Positions 7,725-16,949 of a stretch of 64,000 nucleotides of DNA are shown one piece after another. The DNA comes from Oceanimonas sp. GK1. GTDB taxonomy: Bacteria > Pseudomonadota > Gammaproteobacteria > Enterobacterales > Aeromonadaceae. The translations under genes were made by a program, and so were the position numbers. The stretch's first letter is position 1; each line of letters starts with the position of its first letter. The notes beneath the pieces are model-generated. The model was given only the letters and a program-made list of their open reading frames with translations. It had not been told where the DNA came from and made no database searches. The DNA is taken from assembly GCF_000243075.1 (NCBI RefSeq), contig NC_016745.1:616501-680500 (forward strand), in the 5' to 3' direction.

Positions 7725-7778
7725 TTCTTAAACAAGAATTATTATCAAATGATTAGGGTTCGTATTCTTGTTTAAGAA
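7725..7778 (-). promoter_or_regulatory. Inverted repeat and Fur-like box in the receptor leader
   Basis: Two perfectly complementary 15-base arms, 7725-7739 and 7764-7778, are separated by 24 bases. The left arm overlaps most of the Shine-Dalgarno sequence of the receptor gene (AAGAAGG at 7723-7729), so an mRNA hairpin could mask it. A Fur-like 7-1-7 site lies at 7733-7747; on the minus strand TGATAAT, one base, then ATTCTTG, agreeing with the consensus in the first half and partly in the second. Either protein binding (Fur or the response regulator next door) or RNA folding could explain the repeat. Confidence 0.55.
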
Positions 7779-7807
7779 AGCGGCAAAGGGAAACGGTTTT
7801 ACAACCG

Positions 7808-9178
7808 TTACATTTGGCGGGTGATGCTGCGTTCGGTGCCGTTCAGGGGCAGCCGAATGCTCATGCGCAGGCCGCCTTCGGCACGGTTGCTGGCTTTCAC
7901 ACGGCCACCGGTGGCTTCCAGTTGCCGGCGAGCCAGCGCCAGCCCCAGGCCAAAGCCGCTGGTCTCATCGCGGCGGGCGGCATCGAGGCGGAAAAAGGGC
8001 TGAAAAATATGGTCCAGATGTTCATCGGGAACCCCCGGCCCCTGATCGTCAATGGTGAGGCAATAGCCGCCGCTTTGGGGCTGCAGAGCCAGGGTCACCT
8101 GTTTGCCCGGTGGCGTATGGTGAAGGGCGTTGCGCAGTATGTTCTCAATCGCCTGGCCCAGGGCCCGCTGGCTGCTGTTGTGCAGGGGCGCCTCGGGGGG
8201 CAGCTGCGCCAGAATGTGGTGCTCGGGAAATTCGAAGCGGGCGTCGTCCAGCAGGCTGTCGAGCAGGTCGGTCAGATCCAGATTGTCGCCGTCCAGCCGG
8301 GGGCGTTCGGTTTCCAGCCAGGCCAGGGTCAGGGTGTCTTCCGCCAGTTGCCGCATCAGGGCGCCCTCGCGACGAATACGTGTCAGTGCTTCGGCGTTGT
8401 CCGGTACCTGCTCGGCCCGATCGATCGCCATTTCGATGCGGGTGAGGGGGGTACGTAATTCGTGGGAAAGATCGGCAATCAGGTGGCGCTGGGACTGGAT
8501 CAGCCCTTCGGTGCGTTCGGCCATGTGATCAAAGGTGTCGGCCAGCCGGGCCAGCTCGTCGTTGCGCTTGCCAAGCGACGCCCGCACCCGCACCTGGTGA
8601 TCCCCCTCGCTGAAGCGGCGGGTGGCTTTTTCCAGCTGGCGCAGGGGCTGCATCAGGTGGCGATAGAGCACCAGGCTCAGCAGGATCAGCAACAACAGCG
8701 GCAGGGCCAGCTGCAGCAGCAGACGAGTGTGGGGCTGGTAGCCGCCGGGGCGCATGCGCTGAGGCAGCTGGATCAGGAAGTGGGTATGGCCCCCGGCAAA
8801 GGTGACTTCCATGATGGGGTTTTCGGTGAAATAAAGATGGATCATCCAGTCCACGCTGCGTCCCAGGCGAAAGCCTTCCTGAAAGCGGGGAGTAATGACG
8901 CTGCCGGCCACCGGCTCCAGGCGGGAGCGGAGCACCGCGGCCCAGGTGTTTTCCCGTTGCTGCAGATCACGCAGCCAGCGGCTGAGGGCGGCCTCGTCGC
9001 CGGCATGGTAAAGCCGCTCTGCCTCGGCACCGTAGTCCAGCAGGGTTTGCCGGTGCTCCGGGGCGATATGACTCATGCTGGTTTCGGTGTGCTCCATCAG
9101 GTAGTTGAGCAGCGAGAACAGCGCCACCGTGCCCAGGGCGATGGTGGCGCAGAGCTTCCACAGCAGGCGGCGGTTCAT
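7808..9178 (-). CDS. Two-component sensor histidine kinase
   Basis: A 456-residue inner-membrane kinase. A short cytoplasmic tail and TM1 (about residues 10-26) are followed by a periplasmic sensor region to about residue 150, TM2 (LLLQLALPLLLLILLSLVLY), a HAMP segment, the H-box LIADLSHELRTPLTRIE with the phosphorylated histidine, and the catalytic domain with N-box QAIENILRNALHHTP, G1 DDQGPGVP and G2 GFGLGLALARRQL. The ATG overlaps the stop of the response-regulator gene by four bases. Lying directly upstream of an iron receptor, it resembles the PfeRS and PirRS arrangement of Pseudomonas, so it may sense a siderophore; that is inference. A weak hairpin at 7792-7809 overlaps its stop. Confidence 0.92.
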   Translation of the reverse strand: MNRRLLWKLCATIALGTVALFSLLNYLMEHTETSMSHIAPEHRQTLLDYGAEAERLYHAGDEAALSRWLRDLQQRENTWAAVLRSRLEPVAGSVITPRFQEGFRLGRSVDWMIHLYFTENPIMEVTFAGGHTHFLIQLPQRMRPGGYQPHTRLLLQLALPLLLLILLSLVLYRHLMQPLRQLEKATRRFSEGDHQVRVRASLGKRNDELARLADTFDHMAERTEGLIQSQRHLIADLSHELRTPLTRIEMAIDRAEQVPDNAEALTRIRREGALMRQLAEDTLTLAWLETERPRLDGDNLDLTDLLDSLLDDARFEFPEHHILAQLPPEAPLHNSSQRALGQAIENILRNALHHTPPGKQVTLALQPQSGGYCLTIDDQGPGVPDEHLDHIFQPFFRLDAARRDETSGFGLGLALARRQLEATGGRVKASNRAEGGLRMSIRLPLNGTERSITRQM

Positions 9179-9867
9179 TTGAACAGGTATCCGGTACCGT
9201 GCACGGTTTGCAGGCAGGTGGCGCCCATACCGGCCTCGATGAGCTTGCGCCTGACCCGGCTCAGGTGCATATCAAGGCTGCGATCGTAGCGGCTGAACTC
9301 CCGTTCCAGCACCTGCTGGTAAAGAAAGGGCTTGCTCAGGACTTCTCCCCGGTTTTGCATCAGGGTCCACAGCAGTTTGAACTGAATGGGGGTCAGCTCC
9401 AGTCGTGTCTGGCGAAAGCCGGCCTGCTGCTGCCGGCGGTCCAGCCACAGCTCCTGGTACTCCAGCTGAACGGCATCGGCAACCGCCGTGACCTGCCCTC
9501 GGGCGCGGCGCAACAGGGCCTCGATGCGCAGCACCAGTTCGGTAAAACTGAACGGTTTGGCCAGGTAATCGTCGGCGCCCTGGCTGAACCCCTTGATGCG
9601 TTCTTCTTCTGCGCCGCGGGCGGTGAGCATGATCACCGGTGTCTGCTGGCTCTGGCGCAGCAGCTTGAGCAGGGAAAACCCATTCCGGACCGGCAGCATC
9701 ACGTCGAGCAGGATCAGGTCAACCGAGGGGGCCAGGGCGGCGAGCAGGCCCTGCTCGCCATCAAAGCACTGGCTGACGGTGTAACCCCGGCCCTGCAGTA
9801 ACTCGGTCAGCTGATCGTTGAGGGCGACATCGTCTTCGATCACCAGAATACGGGCAGTACAGTCCAT
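9175..9867 (-). CDS. OmpR/PhoB-family response regulator
   Basis: A 230-residue regulator. The receiver domain (residues 1 to about 120) has the acidic pair EDD at 11-13, phospho-acceptor Asp55 in LILLDVMLP, threonine in MLTARG and lysine in YLAKPFS. The C-terminal winged-helix domain has LTPIQFKLLWTL and RSLDMHLSRVRRKL, ending in the HGTGYLFK wing. First gene of the pair with the kinase at 7808-9178. Likely targets are the receptor promoter at about 7725-7778 and perhaps the CTTAAG repeats at 2327-2347. Its own upstream region (9868-9960) contains a TGAGAAT half-site reminiscent of a Fur box, too weak to call. Confidence 0.92.
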   Translation of the reverse strand: MDCTARILVIEDDVALNDQLTELLQGRGYTVSQCFDGEQGLLAALAPSVDLILLDVMLPVRNGFSLLKLLRQSQQTPVIMLTARGAEEERIKGFSQGADDYLAKPFSFTELVLRIEALLRRARGQVTAVADAVQLEYQELWLDRRQQQAGFRQTRLELTPIQFKLLWTLMQNRGEVLSKPFLYQQVLEREFSRYDRSLDMHLSRVRRKLIEAGMGATCLQTVHGTGYLFK

Positions 9868-9964
9868 GGCGTGTTCTCGTTAAATCCGTCAATTGAGAAT
9901 GAGTCGCAGTATGATATTGGTTTGAGGTAAGAAAATAAACAGGGAATGTGAACGGCATCACGCA

Positions 9965-9989
9965 TAAAAAAGCCGGGGCAAGCCCCGGC
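9965..9989 (-). terminator. Rho-independent terminator of gor
   Basis: An eight-base perfect stem, GCCGGGGC with GCCCCGGC around an AA loop, is followed on the minus strand by six T residues. It lies 20 bases past the gor stop, so it ends the gor transcript and insulates the response-regulator promoter. Confidence 0.9.
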
Positions 9990-10009
9990 CGGTTATTGTT
10001 GCCATCGCC

Positions 10010-11362
10010 TCAGCGCATGGTAACGAATTCCTCCGCCGCGGTCGGATGAATGGCCACGCAGGCGTCGAAGTCGGCCTTGGTAGCGCCCATCTTCACCGCC
10101 ACCGCAAAGCCTTGCAGTATCTCGTCCATGCCAAAGCCGATGCCGTGAATGCCCACCACTTTTTCATCCTCGCCGGCGCACACCAGCTTCATTTTGCAGG
10201 GCTGGCGGTGTTGGGTCACGGCGGTGTACATGGCGGTGAAGGAGGAGGTGTACACCTTGACGTTGTCGTCGCCAAAGCGCTCTTTGGCTTGCGGCTCGGT
10301 CAGGCCCATGGTGCCGATGGGCGGATGGCTGAACACCACGGTGGGCACCAGCTCATAGTCCATTTTGGCGTCGGGCTTGTTGTTGAACAGCCGCTCGGAG
10401 AGCTGGCGCCCGGCCTTCACCGCCACCGGGGTCAGCTCCACGTAGCCGATGTTGTCGCCCACCGCGTACACCCCTTTGGCCGAGGTGTTCTGGTATTCGT
10501 CCACCTTGATGTAGCCCTTGTCGTCCAGCTCGACGCCGGCGCTTTCCAGGTTGAGGTTGCCGGTCAGCGGGCGGCGGCCGATGGCCCAGATCAGGCAGTC
10601 GACGGTGAGCGCGTCGCCGTTTTCCAGGTGCAGGGTCAGGCTGCCGTCGGCGTGTTTTTCCACGTTTTTGGGCACGGAATGGGTATGCAGGGTGGGGCCG
10701 TCTTCGGCCATCACTTCCACCAGGGTGTCGGTGAGCAGGGGGTCGAAGTTGCGCAGCGGCGCGTGCTTGCGCACCAGCAGGTGGGTCTCGCTGCCCAGGC
10801 TGTGCAGCACCCCGGCCAGCTCTACCGCAATGTAGCCGGCGCCGACCACCGCCACCCGTTTGGGTTGCTCGGTCAGGGCAAAAAAGCCGTTGGAGTCGAT
10901 GCCGTGCTCGGCACCCGGAATGTGCGGAATAATGGGCTCGCCGCCGGTGGCGATAAGAATGTGGTCGGCGGTGACTTCCTCGCCGTTCACTTCCACGGTG
11001 TGGGCGTCCTTGAAGCGGGCAAAGCCCTTGATCACCGTGACCTTATTGTTGCCCAGCACCCGGTCGTAGGACTGATGAATGCGGCCGATGTAGGCCTGGC
11101 GGCTTGCCACCAGGGTGCCCCAGTCGTGGCCCTTGAGCTCCACGTCAAAGCCGTAGTCGGCGGCATAGAGCTTGATGGCCTCGGCCACCTGGGCGCCGTG
11201 CCACATCACCTTCTTGGGCACGCAGCCCACGTTGACGCAGGTGCCGCCCAGATCTTTGGCCTCGATCAGGGCTACTTTCTTGCCGTACATGGCCGCCCGG
11301 TTGGCAGAGGCAATGCCGCCGCTGCCGCCGCCGATGGCGATATAGTCGAAATGCTGTGCCAT
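10010..11362 (-). CDS. gor: Glutathione-disulfide reductase
   Basis: A 450-residue flavoprotein that reduces glutathione disulfide with NADPH in the cytoplasm. The FAD-binding [10 protein letters not shown] is near the N-terminus, followed by the redox-active cysteine pair in [13 protein letters not shown], an NADPH-binding [11 protein letters not shown] and the C-terminal catalytic HPTAAEE. Length equals the E. coli enzyme. The ATG at 11362 has GGAG eight bases upstream; a reading nine codons longer lacks a ribosome site. Divergent from prlC across 217 bases, and terminated by the hairpin at 9965-9989. Glutathione supply also suits the glutathione-dependent isomerase at 31353. Confidence 0.97.
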   Translation of the reverse strand: MAQHFDYIAIGGGSGGIASANRAAMYGKKVALIEAKDLGGTCVNVGCVPKKVMWHGAQVAEAIKLYAADYGFDVELKGHDWGTLVASRQAYIGRIHQSYDRVLGNNKVTVIKGFARFKDAHTVEVNGEEVTADHILIATGGEPIIPHIPGAEHGIDSNGFFALTEQPKRVAVVGAGYIAVELAGVLHSLGSETHLLVRKHAPLRNFDPLLTDTLVEVMAEDGPTLHTHSVPKNVEKHADGSLTLHLENGDALTVDCLIWAIGRRPLTGNLNLESAGVELDDKGYIKVDEYQNTSAKGVYAVGDNIGYVELTPVAVKAGRQLSERLFNNKPDAKMDYELVPTVVFSHPPIGTMGLTEPQAKERFGDDNVKVYTSSFTAMYTAVTQHRQPCKMKLVCAGEDEKVVGIHGIGFGMDEILQGFAVAVKMGATKADFDACVAIHPTAAEEFVTMR

Positions 11363-11486
11363 AAGTTTGCTCCGTGGATGAAGGTTCATTCAAAGCCGTT
11401 TGCCGATTGTACCCCAAGTGATGCCGGTGAGGCTGGTCAACAAATCGCCGGTTCGCCGGTCAAGTGCAGGGTGAGGGCAGTAAAGG

Positions 11487-11515
11487 CTTGAACATTATCG
11501 TCATTATCACCATGT
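11487..11515 (+). promoter_or_regulatory. Sigma-32 (heat-shock) type promoter of prlC
   Basis: CTTGAA at 11487-11492 is followed after 15 bases by CACCATGT at 11508-11515. The sigma-32 consensus is CTTGAA, 13-15 bases, CCCCATNT, so one position in the -10 block differs. The prlC (opdA) operon is heat-shock regulated in enteric bacteria, which supports the reading. The site is 65 bases before the prlC ATG. Confidence 0.7.
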
Positions 11516-11579
11516 TAGGGGGTATTCCCTCGGCTGCCGGGTGCAGCACGACGGCCAAAACAACAAGAGGTAAAGGATC

Positions 11580-13622
11580 ATGACAAATCCGCTTCTCACC
11601 ATGGACGGCCTGCCGCCGTTCAGCCAAATCAAGCCGGAACACGTAAAGCCGGCCGTGGAGCACGCCATTGCGGATTGTAAAAAGCGGGTGGAAACCGTAT
11701 TGGCCCGGAACGAAGAGTTCACCTGGGACAACCTGGTGGCGCCGCTGGAAGAAGTGAACGATCACCTCAGCCGCATCTGGTCGCCGGTGAGCCACCTCAA
11801 CAGCGTGATGAACAGCGAGGAGCTGCGTCAGGCCTATGAGTCCTGCCTGCCGCTGCTGTCGGAATACCACACCTGGATGGGCCAGCATCAGGGGCTGTTT
11901 GAAGCCTATCAAAGCCTGGCCGACCGGGATGATTTCAAAAAGCTGAGCCTGGCCCAGCAAAAGGAAGTGGCCAATACCCTGCGCGACTTCCGGCTGTCGG
12001 GCATCGCCCTGGAAGCGGAGCAGAAACGCCGCTTTGGCGAAATCCAGGCGCGGCTGTCGGAGCTGTCCTCCACCTTTGCCAACCGGGTGCTCGACGCCAC
12101 CCAGGCCTGGCACAAGCACATTACCGACCAAACCGAGCTGGCCGGCCTGCCCGAGTCGGCACTGGCCGCCGCCGCGGCCCAGGCCAAAGCCCGAGAGCTG
12201 GACGGCTGGGTGTTTACCCTCGACATTCCGTCCTATTTGCCGGTGATGATGTACGCCGACAACGCCGCCCTGCGCGAGGAAATGTATTACGCCTTCACCA
12301 CCCGCGCCTCCGATCAGGGCCCCAATGCCGGCCAGTTCGACAACACCGCCATCATCGAGGAAACCCTGGCGCTCAAGCAGGAGCTGGCCGGGCTGCTCGG
12401 GTATGACAACTACGCCCAGGTGTCCCTGGCCACCAAGATGGCGGACAGCGAGCAGCAGGTGCTGGACTTTCTTGAGCAGCTGGCCGATCGCAGCCGCCCC
12501 CAGGGCCAGGCCGAGCTGGCGGAGCTGCGCGACTTTGCCCGGGATCAGCACGGCGTCACCGAGCTCAACGCCTGGGATCTCAGCTACTACGGCGAAAAGC
12601 TCAAGCAACACAAATACACCATCTCCGACGAGGAACTGCGGCCTTATTTCCCCGAGCATCGTGTGGTACACGGCCTGTTCGAGACCGTAAAGCGGTTGTT
12701 TGGCATCAAGGTGGTGGAGCGCTTCGGGGTCGAGGAATGGCACCCGGACGTACGCTTTTTCGATATTTTCGATGAAACCGGCGAGCTGCGCGGCAGCTTC
12801 TACCTGGATCTCTACGCCCGTGCCAACAAGCGCGGCGGCGCCTGGATGGACGACTGCATTGGCCGGCGCTACCGGGAAGACGGCAGCCTGCAAAAGCCGG
12901 TGGCTTACCTCACCTGCAACTTCAACGGCCCGGTGGGGGACAAGCCCGCCCTGTTCACCCACAACGAGGTGCTGACCCTGTTCCATGAATTCGGTCACGG
13001 CATTCATCACCTGCTCACCAAGGTGGACGTGGCCGGGGTGGCCGGCATCAACGGGGTGGCCTGGGACGCGGTGGAGCTGCCCAGCCAGTTTCTGGAAAAC
13101 TGGTGCTGGCAGCCCGAGGCACTGGCCTTTATCTCCGGCCATTATGAAACCGGCGAGCCGCTGCCCGCGGAGCTGCTGGAGCGCATGCTGGCGGCGCGCA
13201 ACTACCATTCGGCGCTGACCATGCTGCGCCAGCTGGAGTTCGCCCTGTTCGACTTCCGTCTGCACATGGATGACCAGGCCGCCGAGCCGGGCCGGGTGCA
13301 GGCGGTGCTGGACGAGGTGCGCCGCCAGGTGGCGGTGCTGACCCCGCCCGCCTTCAACCGTTTTCAGCACGGTTTCTCCCACATCTTCGCCGGCGGTTAC
13401 GCGGCGGGCTACTATAGCTATAAGTGGGCCGAGGTGCTGTCGAGCGATGCCTTCTCCCGTTTCGAGGAGGAAGGGGTGTTCTCGGCGAAGACCGGCCGCG
13501 ACTTTTTGCATGCGGTGCTGGAGCAGGGCGGCTCAAAAGAGCCGATGGAGCTGTTCCGGCAGTTCCGTGGCCGGGAGCCGAACATCGACGCCCTGCTGCG
13601 GCATTCGGGCATTGCCGCCTGA
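11580..13622 (+). CDS. prlC: Oligopeptidase A (M3 zinc metallopeptidase)
   Basis: A 680-residue cytoplasmic zinc peptidase that degrades oligopeptides and cleaved signal peptides. The M3 motif HEFGH sits at residues 469-473 in LFHEFGHGIHH, with the downstream zinc-ligand region WDAVELPSQFLENW. Length matches E. coli OpdA (680). It is preceded by AAGAGG and a sigma-32-like promoter, consistent with heat induction. In E. coli prlC is followed directly by rsmJ; here a strong terminator and a GGDEF/EAL gene come between. Confidence 0.97.
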   Translation: MTNPLLTMDGLPPFSQIKPEHVKPAVEHAIADCKKRVETVLARNEEFTWDNLVAPLEEVNDHLSRIWSPVSHLNSVMNSEELRQAYESCLPLLSEYHTWMGQHQGLFEAYQSLADRDDFKKLSLAQQKEVANTLRDFRLSGIALEAEQKRRFGEIQARLSELSSTFANRVLDATQAWHKHITDQTELAGLPESALAAAAAQAKARELDGWVFTLDIPSYLPVMMYADNAALREEMYYAFTTRASDQGPNAGQFDNTAIIEETLALKQELAGLLGYDNYAQVSLATKMADSEQQVLDFLEQLADRSRPQGQAELAELRDFARDQHGVTELNAWDLSYYGEKLKQHKYTISDEELRPYFPEHRVVHGLFETVKRLFGIKVVERFGVEEWHPDVRFFDIFDETGELRGSFYLDLYARANKRGGAWMDDCIGRRYREDGSLQKPVAYLTCNFNGPVGDKPALFTHNEVLTLFHEFGHGIHHLLTKVDVAGVAGINGVAWDAVELPSQFLENWCWQPEALAFISGHYETGEPLPAELLERMLAARNYHSALTMLRQLEFALFDFRLHMDDQAAEPGRVQAVLDEVRRQVAVLTPPAFNRFQHGFSHIFAGGYAAGYYSYKWAEVLSSDAFSRFEEEGVFSAKTGRDFLHAVLEQGGSKEPMELFRQFRGREPNIDALLRHSGIAA

Positions 13623-13634
13623 GTGTGGTTGTGT

Positions 13635-13660
13635 AAAAGGTGGCTGCGGCCACCTTTTTT
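13635..13660 (+). terminator. Rho-independent terminator of prlC
   Basis: An eight-base stem, AAGGTGGC with GCCACCTT around a TGCG loop, followed by six T residues, 13 bases after the prlC stop. It should separate prlC from the following c-di-GMP gene and rsmJ. Confidence 0.88.
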
Positions 13661-13703
13661 CATCCCGGATTCAGGGTAGAGCCGGTGTCCATATGCAGGC
13701 ACA

Positions 13704-16139
13704 ATGGGAAAGGCATTTACGAACGAGCGGCAACACATGGAATACGGGGTATTCTCCTGGTTTAACCTCTGGTGCCTGAGCCAGTTGGTGGAGCAGCGCC
13801 TGGCCGACGGCGCCTTGCTGTGTCGGCGCCGGGGTGAGCATTGGCAGCCGTTGCTGGCGGCCGGCATGGGCGTGCCCGAACACCCGCTCACCGGCCTGGG
13901 TGAACGTCCCTTTCAGCGCCTGACCTACCCGTTGTGCCGGGCCCTGCACATGGGCTCCGGTCAGTTTCTGTCGTTGTCGGCCCTGTACCCGGATCATGCC
14001 TTGCTGTTGTTCCGGCGCCAGCGCCATGTCCGCCTGCCCAAGGGCGCCTGGCTGGGCTTTTTCGCCTCGGTGTTCACCCATCCTGACCGAGCGCAACGGG
14101 CGGTGTCGGTGCTGCCGCTGTTCGAGTTCTTTCCGCTGCCGCTGGTGCGGGCCACCCCCGATGGGGTGGTGGAATGGACCAACCGGGCGGTGCAGCGCCT
14201 GTCCGGGCACCATGCCCCCGCCATGCAGGGGCGCTCCCTGCGCGAGTTCAGTCTGGGGGAAGACTGGCCGGAAACCCGACGTCTGTATCGCCGGCTGGCG
14301 GACGAGCCGGAGCTGGGCATGGTGGTGATGGAAAAGCATTACCTGCACGCCAGTGGCCAGTTGCTGTTGGGAGAGACCCAGCTGACCCTGGTTCGGGACG
14401 ACGCGGGCGCGCCCTGGTGCCTGATGGGCACCCTGGCCAGCTTGCGGCCCCGGAACGGCCATTCCCAGGGCCTGAGCCTGCGTTTTATTCCCGCCCCGGA
14501 GCAGCCCGAAAGCGTGATGATCTGCGATGGCCACAGCCGTATTGAGCAGGTCAGCCCGGCCTTTGAGCGACTCACCGGTTACCGTGAAGCCGAGGTGCGG
14601 GGCCGGTCTCCGTCGCTGCTGCGCTCGGGCCTGCACAGCCGGGAATTTTACCGCCGCATGAACCGGGCCCTGAGCGAACAGGGGCGCTGGCAGGGAGAAG
14701 TGTGGAACCGGCGCAGCAACGGCCAGGCCTATCCGGAGCGGCTGCGCATCAGCTCGCTGTACGGACCGGGGGGCGGAGTGCACTATGTGGCGGTGTTCAG
14801 CGACATGGGCCAGCCCGATCCCCTGGATCAGGGGGTGCCCCCAGAAGACAAGGACGGCCTCACCGGGCTGGCTAACCGGGCCAGCTTTCACCAGCGGCTG
14901 GCCCGTCATTGCCGACTGAGCGAACCTTTTGCCCTGATGATCCTCGACATCAACAACTTTCGCCTGTTCAACAACGCCATGAACCACAGGGTGGGAGACC
15001 GAGTGCTGCAGGAGGTGGCGGCGCGGCTGCGCGGCCGGCTGCGCAGCGGCGACTACCTGGCCCGCATCGGCAGCGACGAGTTTGCCCTGCTGGTGCCGGG
15101 CATAGTGCATCATCGCCAGGCGCGGATTTTCGGCCGCCATGTGCTGAGCGCCCTGGCTCGCCCCCTGCATCTGGCGGATCAGCAGCTGTACGTGGACGCC
15201 ACCCTCGGCGGAGCACTCTGGCCTGGCATCGACGAGAAAGATGCCGAAAGCCTGCTGCAACATGCAGAGCAGGCGCTGTTTGGTGCCAAGCAAAAGCGTG
15301 AGCCGCTGGCGTTGTATGACGATCAGCTCAACCGCAGCCAGAGCCGGCGTATTCGCCTGCAGCACGATCTGACCGAGGCCATTCGCCAAGGCGGTCTACG
15401 CCTGCATTATCAGCCCATCGTTGACACCGCCACCGGCCGGGTGAGCAAGCTGGAGGCCCTGGTGCGCTGGCAGCACCCGGAGCTGGGGGCTATTTCCCCC
15501 ATGGAGTTTGTGCCGGTGGCGGAAGAAAGCGGCATGGTGCAGGCCCTGGGCGACTGGGTGCTGAACCGCGCCTGTGGCGATTTGCGCCGGCTGCAGCAGG
15601 CGGGTTATCGCCTGGACATGGCCATCAACCGTTCCAGCCTGGAGTTTCAGAGCCTGGGGCTGGATGGTGACGAGTGGCTGTCGATGATCGAGCGGCACGG
15701 GCTTTCGCCCCGGCAGATTATTTTCGAGATCACCGAATCCCTGTTTATGCAGGGCAACGAGCATCATCTGGAGCGCATCGGTGCCCTGCGCCAGGCCGGC
15801 TGCCGCATTGCCATCGACGATTTCGGCACCGGCTATTCGGCCCTCAACTACCTGCGCGCCTTTCCCATCGACATGGTCAAGATCGACAAAAGCTTTATCG
15901 ATTACCTGCCCGGCAATCAAAAAGACGGCTTGCTGCTGGAAGGCATTTTGCGCATCATCGGCGACCTTGGCATGAAAGTGGTGATCGAAGGCATGGAAAC
16001 CCCGGCCCAGGCCGCCTACCTGTCTACCCAGCCCTGTCATTTTCTGCAGGGTTATCTGATCGCCAAACCCATGCCCCTTCGTGAGCTGCTGATTTTTCTG
16101 GAGTCCTATGCCGGACACACGCTACCCGCTGCAGATTGA
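13704..16139 (+). CDS. PAS-GGDEF-EAL cyclic-di-GMP protein
   Basis: An 811-residue cytoplasmic multidomain protein. An N-terminal region of about 130 residues is unassigned; two PAS-like domains follow (about 135-245 and 260-370), then a GGDEF domain whose signature reads GSDEF (about 455-459), then an EAL domain beginning at about 582 with KLEALVRW. The EAL domain keeps the catalytic set: [29 protein letters not shown] and QGYLIAKP. It probably hydrolyses c-di-GMP, with the altered cyclase domain either weakly active or a GTP sensor. An ATG at 13737 is an alternative start. The last 32 bases overlap rsmJ, so rsmJ expression depends on this gene. Confidence 0.9.
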   Translation: MGKAFTNERQHMEYGVFSWFNLWCLSQLVEQRLADGALLCRRRGEHWQPLLAAGMGVPEHPLTGLGERPFQRLTYPLCRALHMGSGQFLSLSALYPDHALLLFRRQRHVRLPKGAWLGFFASVFTHPDRAQRAVSVLPLFEFFPLPLVRATPDGVVEWTNRAVQRLSGHHAPAMQGRSLREFSLGEDWPETRRLYRRLADEPELGMVVMEKHYLHASGQLLLGETQLTLVRDDAGAPWCLMGTLASLRPRNGHSQGLSLRFIPAPEQPESVMICDGHSRIEQVSPAFERLTGYREAEVRGRSPSLLRSGLHSREFYRRMNRALSEQGRWQGEVWNRRSNGQAYPERLRISSLYGPGGGVHYVAVFSDMGQPDPLDQGVPPEDKDGLTGLANRASFHQRLARHCRLSEPFALMILDINNFRLFNNAMNHRVGDRVLQEVAARLRGRLRSGDYLARIGSDEFALLVPGIVHHRQARIFGRHVLSALARPLHLADQQLYVDATLGGALWPGIDEKDAESLLQHAEQALFGAKQKREPLALYDDQLNRSQSRRIRLQHDLTEAIRQGGLRLHYQPIVDTATGRVSKLEALVRWQHPELGAISPMEFVPVAEESGMVQALGDWVLNRACGDLRRLQQAGYRLDMAINRSSLEFQSLGLDGDEWLSMIERHGLSPRQIIFEITESLFMQGNEHHLERIGALRQAGCRIAIDDFGTGYSALNYLRAFPIDMVKIDKSFIDYLPGNQKDGLLLEGILRIIGDLGMKVVIEGMETPAQAAYLSTQPCHFLQGYLIAKPMPLRELLIFLESYAGHTLPAAD

Positions 16140-16866
16140 GCTGCAGGATCCCACCCTGGCCGCCGAGGCCGAGCGCCTGCGCGCCCACTTGCACGGCCTG
16201 ACCGCCGCCGCCCCCTTTGCCCTGGTGTTCACCGAGGGCCGGCTGGAACTGCGCAAACTGGATGAGCCCAAACTGGGGGCGGTGTATGTGGATTTTGTGG
16301 CCGGCGCGGCGGCGCACCGGCGCAAGTTTGGCGGCGGCCGGGGCCAGACCATTGCCAGGGCGGTGGGGCTCAAGCACGGCCATAACCCCAGGGTGGTGGA
16401 CGGCACCGCGGGCCTGGGCCGGGACGCCTTTGTGCTGGCCTCATTGGGCTGCACCCTGATCCTGTGCGAACGCCACCCGGTGGTGCACGCCCTGCTGGAA
16501 GACGGCCTGCGCCGGGCCGCCGCGGATCCGGAGATCGGCCATTGGGTGCGGGAGCGGCTGCAACTGCTGCCTTTTGGCCATACCCTGGCCGACATCGCCC
16601 CGCCGCCGGATGTGGTCTACCTGGATCCCATGTTTCCCCACAAGAAGAAGACGGCGCTGGTAAAAAAGGAAATGCGGGTGTTTCATTCCCTGGTGGGCGC
16701 CGACGAAGACGCCGATGCCCTGCTGGCACCGGCGCTCAGCCTGGCCCGGGCCCGGGTGGTGGTGAAGCGGCCCGACTACGCCGGCTTTCTCGCCGGCGTT
16801 CAGCCCTCGGCGCAGATCGCCAGCAAGAACAACCGCTTCGACCTTTATGTCAAGGAGGCGCTGTAG
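16108..16866 (+). CDS. rsmJ: 16S rRNA (guanine-1516-N2) methyltransferase
   Basis: A 252-residue SAM-dependent methyltransferase modifying G1516 of 16S rRNA. The SAM loop is [17 protein letters not shown], followed by an acidic strand end LCERHP, and the catalytic-type motif is [11 protein letters not shown]. Length matches E. coli RsmJ (YhiQ). It overlaps the end of the EAL gene by 32 bases in another frame, which implies translational coupling. The prlC-rsmJ neighbourhood is ancestral, so the c-di-GMP gene is the newcomer. Confidence 0.95.
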   Translation: MPDTRYPLQIELQDPTLAAEAERLRAHLHGLTAAAPFALVFTEGRLELRKLDEPKLGAVYVDFVAGAAAHRRKFGGGRGQTIARAVGLKHGHNPRVVDGTAGLGRDAFVLASLGCTLILCERHPVVHALLEDGLRRAAADPEIGHWVRERLQLLPFGHTLADIAPPPDVVYLDPMFPHKKKTALVKKEMRVFHSLVGADEDADALLAPALSLARARVVVKRPDYAGFLAGVQPSAQIASKNNRFDLYVKEAL

Positions 16867-16906
16867 GCGGGCAAAAAGTGGTCTCCTGCCCGCGTGCATG
16901 CTATAT

Positions 16907-16922
16907 ATTAGTTTAATCTAAT
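16907..16922. promoter_or_regulatory. Palindromic operator candidate before persulfide dioxygenase
   Basis: ATTAG, six bases, CTAAT: a five-base perfect inverted repeat in an AT-rich stretch 27 bases before the ATG of the dioxygenase. Persulfide dioxygenase genes are often controlled by ArsR-type sulfide or persulfide sensors (BigR, SqrR) that bind AT-rich palindromes. No such regulator is encoded in the window, so the binder is unknown. Confidence 0.45.
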
Positions 16923-16949
16923 GTTTTGTAAGCATAACGGGAGATAACC

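Noticed and set aside
11460-13511. 683-codon open frame on the minus strand
   Set aside because: Fully antisense to prlC, which has intact HEFGH chemistry and normal length. The antisense translation has no recognisable domain.
13671-15389. 572-codon open frame on the minus strand
   Set aside because: Antisense to the GGDEF/EAL gene and without motifs.
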